From Sporisorium sorghi (lineage: Eukaryota; Basidiomycota; Ustilaginomycetes; Ustilaginales; Ustilaginaceae), in assembly GCA_023212695.1 (NCBI GenBank), contig JALCCG010000100.1:1-64000 (forward strand): a stretch of DNA of 64,000 nucleotides. Reading direction: 5' to 3'. Positions 21,302 to 34,393 of this stretch are shown piece after piece; position 1 is the first letter of the stretch, and every line of letters starts with the position of its first letter. Under the pieces are notes generated by a model. It made no database searches, had not been told where the DNA came from, and worked only from the letters and a program-made list of their open reading frames with translations. The translations under genes and the position numbers were made by a program.

Positions 21302-24069
21302 TCAATCAACAGACGATGCACGTGGGGGTCGCTCACTTTGTGTCACAGCCGCTTCCTCTCTGCAAACGCTTGCAGTCTGTTCACGTTTGTTGAAAGAAGA
21401 CTGGCACGCTCTCAAGGACGAAGGGGGACCTCTTTCATGTTCGAGGCCCTTCTGACAGACGAACGCTGACTGCCACCCATTTTCTGGATTGACGTCAGCT
21501 TGATCGTAGCTTCTGATGAGTTCCGGTCCGGAGATGAAGCATTTGCCGGCCATGACCTCATAGACGTCATCAACATGTGGGCTGAGGAAGGCATTTCGGT
21601 CCTTGCTTGCCTGATCGACCTTAGTACGGATGGCGTTTCGACGGCCGTCGAGATGCTTGCTAAGGCTTTCAGCCTCGGTCCGCAAATTCGCCTCAGCACA
21701 CCTTTCATGTGGGCACGGCTGACCGGCAAGTATGGTGCGACAGGCATCCAAGTACACATCTTGGGCAGACTTGCGAGAGCAGGTTTAGTAGTGCAAGTTG
21801 ACAGATCTCCAGGACACGGTTGCTGGTCCCGTTGCCCACCTTGCACTCTGCTGTTTGACTGCGTTGACCAAGGGTTTGTGGCAATACGAGCACGTTTCCC
21901 CAGTCAGGGACACGATCTGGTCGGCGATAGCGTTGCTCGTTCCATTGGCATCAGAATCCAGAGCTGCGAAGATGTCCGAGATGTCGAGATGTCGAGAAGG
22001 CTGCTTGAGGATGTCGTAGTTGGGAGTCGGCAGTGGCAGTGCGATAGAGAAGCGAGACTGCAGATCGTCGAAAGACTGACAAAGACGGAGGGATAGGGCT
22101 TTGCCGCGTGTGTTGAGCTAGACCTGGATAAAGTCGGCTTCGTCGTCAGAGTCGGGTGGTCTCTGCGCGTTCGCATCGCGGTCGAGAGACGGCGTGGCCA
22201 GCTCGTCCAAAAGAGCATCGCACTGCTGCCAATCCTCTTCGTCGTTCGTAGTCGTGTCCGCTTCGTCATCTTCAGCATCCCTTTCGTCGCTTTGGCCAGC
22301 TTGTAGGTCGTTCCTCAGCCCCAAGATGGCTTCAGCTGGTCCGGAGCCGATGAGAGCATGGATGTCCCGCTGTTCTGCTCCTTGTTGGGCGAGTCGGTCC
22401 AGCTCGTCCTCCTGAAGTCTGCGACGCAGTTGCGTGAGGCGGTCCAAGGCAGCGGTTTTTTCTTTGCGCAGTCGCTCCAGCTCTTGTTGGCTCGACGAGC
22501 CGGAAGACAAAGCTCGCTGGTATGCATCGTTCGCCGCTACCGCTGCCAGACGATCTTTGTCCAGAACCGGCAGATTGTCGACGTGCTGAGTCGTGGCTGC
22601 GTTTGACAGCGTCCTGCGGTGAGAAAGGGAGCCCGGCGGCAGCTTTCGGAGCCCGTGCTCCACGATGAGCGCCTTGTTCTCCTTCAACACGAGGCCCTGG
22701 ATGTCGATGGTGATACGCTTCGAGATGTAGTAGCGCTCCATACAGTGGCCGGAAGGGTCGTGTCCGACGGCAAGCCTTTTTGTACCATCCGGAATGTCGG
22801 TGCGGTCCAATGCGTTGAGGGTGAGCCTGCGAAGAGCATAAGGCGTATACTTCAAAAGACCCGCAGCCCTGGCCACTTTGCGAATGGCGTGGTACGCGTT
22901 GGCAGTACACAAGGGCTTGTCAGGCGAGACGACCCAGGTTGGCGCACTGCCTTCGGACCGTATGCACTCGAACCCCCAGAAGACATACTTGTCTTTTGCC
23001 TCGGGTCGCATCAGGATGTGGAGATAGTCATTGTTGGTGAAATACGAGGTGTCGGCGGTCTTCATGATCGAGGCGATTGAGATGCCAGGCTGGAAAACCT
23101 GGTCGGCATCAGCCAGGTGGGCCAGCAAAAGAACCGCATTGAGACAAGCCTCATCTCGATGAGAGTAGAGGGGCTGCTCGCGCCATTTTGGCGCCGACAC
23201 TCGACTTGCTTTGAGATCCTTGAACCTGATGTCACAATGTAGGCGCAAAGTTGGCCCGTTGACGTCGACTGCGCCGGTGGACTCGTTTTCGCCGTCAGAC
23301 CAGAGAGAAAGGTAGAATTGTAGATCTCCGTACCGCAAGGCAGAACGTCCGACAGCCTTTTTGAGTCCGCCGTCGATGATCTCGGACTGTCGCACGGCGC
23401 AACAGATCATGATGAGCTGAATGAGAGTGATCTGCACCTGCTCGCGGACGCAGCGCAGCTCGAAGTTGTCGCCAAATACGCCGTCTTTGATCAAGGTGAC
23501 TACGTTTGCCATGGTGGCGACAGGCTTCTCCCGGACTATGACGGTCGTGTTACTTTGTATGAAACCGATGCACTCCTTGACTACGGCGCGGTCGACTGGG
23601 AACTTGGTGAGCTCCCTGTATGCCGAGGTGACGAGGGAAAACTCTGCCAGAGCGGTTCTGACGCTCCTTTTGGTCTCGCCCGTCTTCTTGTTGGACTTAA
23701 GGCGCCTGAGCACATATGCCGCCACCATCTTCCAGAGCCGCTTGTCAGTTCTTCGACGCTGAACGGAGGATGATCGCCGTACATCTTTTCCAGGTGCTTT
23801 GCAAGGAACAGGTGTAGGAAGTCTCGGCCCTGGGCCTTTTTCACGGTCCACTGGCGGGACACTTCTGGCTGGTGACATGTTTCTCCCATCTCCTCGTATA
23901 GCTCGTTGTACCTCTCGTCGAGCTCGCGATACGCCTCGTTCGTCTCGAATGTCTTTGCGAGTCGCCTCCTGTGCGCCTCGAGCTCCTCCTGCGTTACCAC
24001 ACCGTTGGCCATGACGATGTCCCGCGCCGGCTCCGGGCGAGTCAGGACGTTTCTCGATGAAGATGACAT
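21302..24069 (-). pseudogene. DUF3435 tyrosine recombinase (Starship captain-like), broken
   Basis: From the ATG at 24069 a frame runs to about 23748, where a one-base loss shifts it into a second frame. That frame reads to a TAG at 22118-22120. The same frame then stays open to a TAA at 21785-21787 and on to a stop at 21302, so the ancestral protein was about 920 residues. The fold follows DUF3435/FluG-type recombinases: helical N-terminal domain ('V-V-K-E-C-I-G-F-I-Q'), a box I arginine in C-A-V-R-Q-S-E-I, the 'L-L-L-A-H-L-A-D-A-D-Q-V-F' block, box II Y-A-L-R-R, then A-V-G-H and a tyrosine in R-Y-Y-I-S-K. A coiled coil, an acidic stretch and Cys pairs (C-S-Y-C, C-P-H-E-R-C) follow. These enzymes cut and rejoin DNA to move their element. 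The two stops and one shift make this copy inactive unless they are removed by splicing or are assembly errors. Confidence 0.85.
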
Positions 24070-24143
24070 TTTGCGATATGAAGAGTCACGCAAGGCAGAG
24101 TCGTTGAAAGTCGGGGGCAAGCGTCGATTCGTCTTTTGAGTGC

Positions 24144-24151
24144 ATATATAT
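24144..24151 (-). promoter_or_regulatory. TATA-like box upstream of the recombinase
   Basis: The palindromic ATATATAT lies 75 bases upstream of the recombinase ATG at 24069, a reasonable distance for a fungal TATA element. Function is inferred from position only. Confidence 0.4.
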
Positions 24152-25176
24152 CATTCAGAGCACTGCTGAGTCGAGCCGCCTCCTTGCTCCAGCACAATCG
24201 CTAAGCAGCAGAAGGCCAGAGCCTCAACTCGCAGACACGCTCGACTTTAGCCACACTCAGCGACTCAGCCACACTCACTCAAGCAGGGGAGGAGCCAAGA
24301 CTTGCATTGTTGACTCAAAATCGGATGCTCCGGAAGGATCGCAGGCGTTGCGAGAGTGACTTCTCAGATTCGGCAGGAGGGGAAGGGAAGCAACGCTGCC
24401 TGAATCACACTTGCGTGGCGACGTTGCGCTCGAGCCCCTTTCACTCGACTCTCTGCTCTTTGGCGCCCTTCTGCTCAGCTTCTCAGCTTCCAACGCGTGG
24501 GAAGAAAAGTGCGAATTACTGAGCAACGGCTTTGATGTTGGAAAATCCAATCAGTCGATTCCTCAATCGGATTCTCTGTGGTTCGGAAAGCCCGAATAAC
24601 CAGATCGCAAGCTCAAGGTTTGCAGTCACCCGCTCAGAATGGTTTTTCCGCTAACGGTACCTGGCCAGTCTCAATCTTGAAGGCGCAAGCAAAATTTTCG
24701 CTGCAACGCAACAGCGCTCGGTGGCTGCAATCTTCCTTCGTCGGAGTGGTCCGCTTGACCAGGCAAAAGCGCAGTCACAGTCACGTCTTTGGCCAATTTT
24801 GGCAACCGAGTACGTGACGTCGGCAGTGCCGAACTGCGCTGCTTCACAAGAGGGCTTCACAAGAGGCAAGATGCAGGGCGTGCATGACTGCGGACTCGTG
24901 ATCTCAGAAGAAAAGTGAAAGCCAAACGGAGAGCGAATGTAGTCACTGGCATGCATGCTCGCTGCAGGAGCTGTCGGGAACCTTGAGTGTGCTGATAGAC
25001 AGCGTCTCAGTGCTCCTTCGTGCTTCATCACGCACTGTCAAGGATGTTGCAAAGCGACACGCGTCGATAACTCTCGCCGGCTGCACCGGCGTTGCATGAT
25101 CAAGTTGCTACTGCTCGCAAATGTACTGAAGCTTTGCTTGGCGGCTCGCAAGCGACCGTCTTTCGAGAGGCTCGCG
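24152..25176. other. Element interior upstream of the recombinase, no gene seen
   Basis: About 1 kb between the recombinase promoter and the terminal repeat segment. Short open frames occur on both strands but none looks like a real protein. Confidence 0.4.
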
Positions 25177-25477
25177 TGAACTTTGAGTGTAAGCGAGCGT
25201 CTCGTTCTCGAACAGGATGATTTCGCCGCACAGACAGACAGCTCGAAAGGGAGAGCCGATCAAGCTCGTCGAGGAGAGGGGCCAGACGTCAAAAAAGGGG
25301 GTCATGAGATCGGGACAATAAACAATTCCGGATGCGCAACAGGACGGAGCGAGCACTAAGCAGCAGCTGACCGAGTCGGCGTTTTTCCTCAATGCTGCGT
25401 CCCTTTGATGCAAGCCAGCTGCCGAACGACGTAAGTTGAAGCACAGAGGCGGCTGGCGGGTGCGATTCCAGGCCCTG
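25177..25477 (-). repeat. Dispersed repeat, copy B of the element end segment
   Basis: This matches 7685-7985 in inverted orientation; homology starts abruptly at 25477 (CAGGGCCTGGAA on the minus strand). It lies 1.4 kb upstream of the recombinase ATG, and the recombinase is transcribed away from it. In Starship elements the captain is the first gene at one end and points inward; this layout is the same. The end falls 78 bases from a tRNA gene. Confidence 0.65.
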
Positions 25478-25554
25478 CTACGCCCAAAAAGAGAGTGCCT
25501 GTCAGGGGAGATCGTGTTCACAAAATCCGACATCGATATTCGCCGCAAAAATGT

Positions 25555-25656
25555 TCCCACACGGGGAATCGAACCCCGGTCTGAGCAGAGCTCATTACGT
25601 AATGAATACGTAATCAGTGAAAGTGCCCTATCCTAAGACCTCTGGACGATATGGGA
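25555..25656 (-). tRNA. tRNA-Glu (anticodon UUC) with 29-nt intron
   Basis: Read on the minus strand: acceptor T-C-C-C-A-T-A pairs with T-G-T-G-G-G-A, with one G-U pair. The D arm is GTCC/GGAT, the anticodon stem GGGCA/TGCTC, the loop C-T-T-T-C-A-C, the T arm CGGGG-TTCGATT-CCCCG. The anticodon is TTC (Glu). A 29-base insert follows the nucleotide 3' of the anticodon, the canonical tRNA intron position; the mature RNA is 73 nt before CCA. A run of five T on the transcribed strand (25547-25551) just downstream serves as Pol III terminator. The intron is rich in TTACGTA motifs. Confidence 0.93.
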
Positions 25657-25675
25657 CCCCTTTTGTGTTCTTGCG

Positions 25676-25705
25676 TATGGTATTTAGTCTTATATAAATA
25701 CCATA
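25676..25705. repeat. Perfect 11-bp inverted repeat in AT-rich DNA
   Basis: TATGGTATTTA (25676-25686) and TAAATACCATA (25695-25705) can form a hairpin with an 8-base loop. It lies about 20 bases upstream of the tRNA-Glu gene. Confidence 0.6.
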
Positions 25706-26167
25706 ATTCAATTGCGTGAATGATGGATATTGGCCGAATGGCGCTCGAAACAGTTTCTGGAGCCTTATGGCAGAAGCTGAACACACAGAGAAGCTGAAGG
25801 GTAGCTGGGCATGCCTTCTGGCCTGTATGGTATGCTGATCTGAGGCTTTCCCATGGTGTGTACGATGTATGACTCTTCTTGTACGAGGTGAGTACAAGCT
25901 CGGAGAAAATAAAATAAAAAATAAAAATAAATAAAGAAAAACAAGAGTTATCCGCCTCCCAGTTAGTACCATGGTTACGGGCGGAGGAGCGTGCGGGTGC
26001 GTGCTTAACCCCGCGGCCCGGCAGTATTCAGTCACCGGCTGCCTCGCACGCAACTCTTGCCATGACACAATCTTCTGCTTAGGAAGGTCACTTATAACCC
26101 CTCTTGCCATCAGAGCGTTCTTCCTCTCCTCTCCCGACCCATCCCATCCCATCGACCATTCGCAACC
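25706..26167. other. Intergenic, promoter of the Fe-ADH-like gene
   Basis: No gene. An A/T block of AAAATAAAAT type lies at 25908-25943. The last 60 bases before the start are C/T-rich. Confidence 0.5.
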
Positions 26168-27424
26168 ATGGCCGCTGCCCCTGTCGCCGGCGTGTATCGC
26201 AACACGCTGCTGCAAGCCGTCTACTTCGGTCCCGGCTGCATCGCTACCTCCCTGCCCACTGCGATTGAGACGCTCAACCTCAAGCACAAAAAGGCCTTCA
26301 TCCTCACGGGCAAGAGTCTGGCCACCAAGACCAAAGTCATCGAGCGCGTGCAGGAGATCCTCTCAGCCAAGGGCTACTACAGCGGCGAGACGTTCTACGA
26401 GATTGGCGAGCACGCGCCTGTCGCCGGCATTCGCGAGGCTGTCGAGCGCATCAAGTGCTCCAACGCCGATGTGATTGTCGCTGTGGGTGGCGGGTCGCCC
26501 ATCGATGCGGCCAAGGCGGTGTCGTTCTATCGTCACCAGGAGGAGCATGGCGAGAAGAGTGCTTGGGATCCGCTGACGCATCCGGACCTGTTTATTCCGA
26601 CGATCGCGGTGCCGACGACGCTGTCTGTGGCCGAGACGACGCAGAATGCCGGGTTCAAGTCGGACGAGGGCCACAAGATCGGCGTTTCGACTAAGAACCT
26701 CGTGCCGCGTGTTGTTGTGTACGATGCGGAGCTGACGCTCGACACGCCGCAAAGGCTGTGGCTGTCGACGGGTGTGCGTGCCTTGGACCATGCGGTGGAG
26801 TTCTCGTACCGCGCCGACACGCACCCCTTGCTGCTGCCTAGTGTCCAGTCGTCGATCCGAGACCTGTTTACGTACCTGCCTCTGTCCAAGAAGGACCCCA
26901 AGAACGTCGAGGTGAGGCAGAAGCTGCAGCTGGCGTGCTTCAACGCGCTGTGGCCCGAAGCTCGACGCGGCGCGCTCGGCCTCTCGCACGATCTCGGCCA
27001 CAAACTCGGCGCGACATACAGCATCGGACACGGCATCACGAGCTGCCTGACGCTCGCTGGCACGGTGCGCTTCGTGGCCAACTGGAAGGACACGCCCGTG
27101 CTGCACCTGCAGAACCTGGCGGACACGCTGCCGTTCATCCCAGCGCCGTACAACGCTGCGCCTGCGCCACTTGGCGTGCCCGTGGGTGCGGATGGGCGGG
27201 CACCGTCGCAGGATGAGATCAAGGCGCTGCGTGAGAAGGCCACGCTGGTGGGTGACGCCGTGCAGAAGCTCGTGGATGATCTGGGACTGCACTCGACGCT
27301 CAAAGGGTGTGGGCTGGGCCCGGAGCAGACCGAAATCATTGCGACCAAGGTGACGGGCGAGGAGAAAAAGGGAGGCGAGTACTGGCAGGGTGTCAAAGCT
27401 GTGCTGGATAGTATCTACGAGTGA
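26168..27424 (+). CDS. Iron-alcohol-dehydrogenase-fold oxidoreductase (maleylacetate reductase-like)
   Basis: A single-exon protein of 418 residues from the ATG in AACCATGG. The nucleotide-binding core G-G-G-S-P-I-D-A-A-K-A-V (about 107-118) and the metal-site region H-D-L-G-H-K-L-G-A-x-Y-S-I-G-H-G (about 274-289) place it in the Fe-ADH/dehydroquinate-synthase fold. The helix that normally reads G-x-D-A-L-x-H-A reads G-V-R-A-L-D-H-A (202-209) here: His208 is kept, but the usual Asp ligand position is Arg204. Maleylacetate reductases also lack that Asp and need no metal. The enzyme probably reduces a carbonyl or oxidises an alcohol with NAD(P)H; the substrate is unknown. It is convergent with the lunapark gene, 156 bases apart. 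Confidence 0.85.
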   Translation: MAAAPVAGVYRNTLLQAVYFGPGCIATSLPTAIETLNLKHKKAFILTGKSLATKTKVIERVQEILSAKGYYSGETFYEIGEHAPVAGIREAVERIKCSNADVIVAVGGGSPIDAAKAVSFYRHQEEHGEKSAWDPLTHPDLFIPTIAVPTTLSVAETTQNAGFKSDEGHKIGVSTKNLVPRVVVYDAELTLDTPQRLWLSTGVRALDHAVEFSYRADTHPLLLPSVQSSIRDLFTYLPLSKKDPKNVEVRQKLQLACFNALWPEARRGALGLSHDLGHKLGATYSIGHGITSCLTLAGTVRFVANWKDTPVLHLQNLADTLPFIPAPYNAAPAPLGVPVGADGRAPSQDEIKALREKATLVGDAVQKLVDDLGLHSTLKGCGLGPEQTEIIATKVTGEEKKGGEYWQGVKAVLDSIYE

Positions 27425-27580
27425 TCGCCTCGAGGTGGCTCAAGCGAGCAGAAATGTTTCAATGATCGGACTCGCATGTCAAAGTGGTTGTGGATGTGAT
27501 TCCTGCGTGTGCGTCCGCTACCTTTTTTTGCCTGATCCCCGTGAGCCTTTCTTTGCGTTGAGCTGCTGCTTGGCCTGCCA

Positions 27581-28912
27581 TCAATCGTCGTCGAGATCCA
27601 TGCCGTCGTCCGCGCTCTTGTTGGTGTGCGATTTCCTGGAGCGCAAGGATTTGAGCCGTTCCTGTGTGGCGTCTTCCGCTTTGCTGTCGATGGAAATGCC
27701 CTGTTTGCCTCCTGCCTGCGTCTCCTCTTGCAAAGTTGCTACGGGTGGACGATCTTCGTCATCGTCGTCGCCATCGCTCTCATCGGCACGCAGCTTGAGC
27801 CGACTCCCCCTCTCGGTCCTGCTCGGCTTGGATGGTGTCGACTCTGCGCCCGCGCCCAAGCCTTGATCCGACACTCTTGCGCGGATGCTCGCGGCGCCGC
27901 TGGCGTTGCTGTTAAACGGCGAGCTGACGGGCGCCGAGCTGGGACGACGCGAGTTGAAATGGCCGCAGTGCGGGCAGACGTACTGCACCTCGTTGAACTC
28001 TTCTTTGAGCGCTAAGCCGTTGTGCGCGTGACAGCGGGCGCAGATCAGGGCGTACTTTTGTTCTGGACCTGTGGCGGAAGGGTCGGCGCCGAGGATGGCG
28101 TCGGCGAGCTTGTCCATCCACGTCTTTTGCACGGGAAGCATGGGCACAGCGGGCATGGGTCGAGGCGGTTGCAAGACGTTGCCCTGTTGTCGCATGAGCG
28201 CCATGCGCTGTGCTTGGAGTGCCTGCGCTTCCGGTGTTGTCGGTGCGGGTCCAGCGCCTGCTGCAGCCGCGGCGCCAGGACGTTGAGGAGTCGAGTTGAC
28301 ACTGCCGGTGGACGCGGGAGAGGCAGAAGCATCCTTGGAAGAGGGCGATCCTGTCTTCGAGCCTGCCTTTCCCTTTTGCGGTGTAGAGGCGGCAGGAGGG
28401 AGGCCACCCTTGGGACCCGTCTCGTCGTACTTTTCGAGCAGCATGCGGAGATGATCGTACTTGGTGGCGCGTTTGATCTCGTCGATCTTTTCGCGCTTCT
28501 GCCTCTTGAGGTCGATCAGGTGCTTGTCCTCGGCGGCGCCGATCCTTCGATACCACCAGCGGACGATCCTCCTGGTGGAAATGATGAGGGCAGGACTGCC
28601 TACGACTGGCGCCCAGACACCCAGCATCCTGGTGGTCTTCCATCCTGCATCGGGATCGTAGTGGCGCGCCCTGCGCAGGGAGAGGAGCCCAAAGAACCAG
28701 CAGACGAACGTGTAGATGGCCCAAAGCAGGAAGGCCTGCAGTGTGAGGGTCACCGAAGCTCGTCGCTCGCGGATGCGGATCTGGGTGAGTCGAGACTGGA
28801 CGTCTTGGATCTCGCCTTCGAGTTGAGAGAGGACGGTTTCGTAGTCGGTCTCGCGGTTGCTTCGCTTCCACGGCAGGAAGGAGCCGCTGACTAGCGCGTT
28901 GAAGACGCCCAT
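27581..28912 (-). CDS. LNP1: Lunapark family ER junction protein
   Basis: The protein is 443 residues from the ATG at 28912 ('M-G-V-F-N-A-L'); upstream codons are open but lack a good ATG. Order of parts: coiled coil (about 22-48), a membrane helix ('A-F-L-L-W-A-I-Y-T-F-V-C-W-F-F-G'), a second hydrophobic segment ('L-G-V-W-A-P-V-V-G-S-P-A-L-I-I'), a second coiled coil ('R-R-I-G-A-A-E-D-K-H-L' onward), a Pro/Ser-rich linker, and the lunapark zinc ribbon C-A-R-C ... C-P-H-C (about 285-320). A Ser/Asp-rich tail ends in D-L-D-D-D. Lunapark proteins stabilise three-way junctions of the tubular endoplasmic reticulum and act with atlastin/Sey1 and reticulons. Confidence 0.9.
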   Translation of the reverse strand: MGVFNALVSGSFLPWKRSNRETDYETVLSQLEGEIQDVQSRLTQIRIRERRASVTLTLQAFLLWAIYTFVCWFFGLLSLRRARHYDPDAGWKTTRMLGVWAPVVGSPALIISTRRIVRWWYRRIGAAEDKHLIDLKRQKREKIDEIKRATKYDHLRMLLEKYDETGPKGGLPPAASTPQKGKAGSKTGSPSSKDASASPASTGSVNSTPQRPGAAAAAGAGPAPTTPEAQALQAQRMALMRQQGNVLQPPRPMPAVPMLPVQKTWMDKLADAILGADPSATGPEQKYALICARCHAHNGLALKEEFNEVQYVCPHCGHFNSRRPSSAPVSSPFNSNASGAASIRARVSDQGLGAGAESTPSKPSRTERGSRLKLRADESDGDDDDEDRPPVATLQEETQAGGKQGISIDSKAEDATQERLKSLRSRKSHTNKSADDGMDLDDD

Positions 28913-29511
28913 TGCGCAGCGCTGTCGCTCGAAGTGCTCGATGATGATGATGATGATGGACGTGCACTGGAAGAAGATGGTCCCTGCGTGGAAGCCTTTG
29001 ACGAGGGTGTTGGCTCGCGCGTGGATTTTTGTCGTGTGCGTGCGTGACTGAGTGACGCAACTGGCCGCAAATTTCCCAAATTTCCACGTTGCCTCTCGCA
29101 ACACACACTCTCTTTTCAAGACGAGACAGTTCTCAGCACGCCGCAGCAGAGACTCAACAGCGACTCAGCAGCATCACAACAGACTCACAGACAGGCTCAC
29201 AAACAGACACTGGCGCGCGAGAAAGAGAGCGGGAGAAAGACAAATACTATCAAGATTGCCGCAACAATGCGATAGAGAGGTATACAAGGCACTCGAGCGT
29301 CAAACGACCCGTCGCGCCAACGAGGGCAGCGAGGGACCGAGCCGATGAGCGATGCGAAATAGAGAGGACATTACGAGACGAGGGGAAAAGACAAAACAAC
29401 GGCAGGGACACGATCGATCGACTAATGGTACATCTTCACAAAGGAGCAAGCGACGACGGCGGCAGGAGACACTGCTGCACGGTCATGCAAAGGCAATGTG
29501 GAGAGATCCGA
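28913..29511. other. Spacer between LNP1 and histone H3
   Basis: About 600 bases with the LNP1 promoter and the H3 3' region. The (GAT)n-like run at about 28938-28957 lies in the LNP1 leader. No gene. Confidence 0.5.

Positions 29512-34393
<4,882 letters not shown>

Noticed and set aside
21302..24069. Crypton recombinase
   Set aside because: Cryptons also use tyrosine recombinases, but the central L-A-D-A-D block, Y-x-L-R-R box II and terminal Cys pairs fit DUF3435 better. Not excluded without a profile search.
28913..29119. N-terminal extension of lunapark
   Set aside because: It starts at TTG and carries a run of Ile from a GAT microsatellite; family members begin near M-G-V-F.
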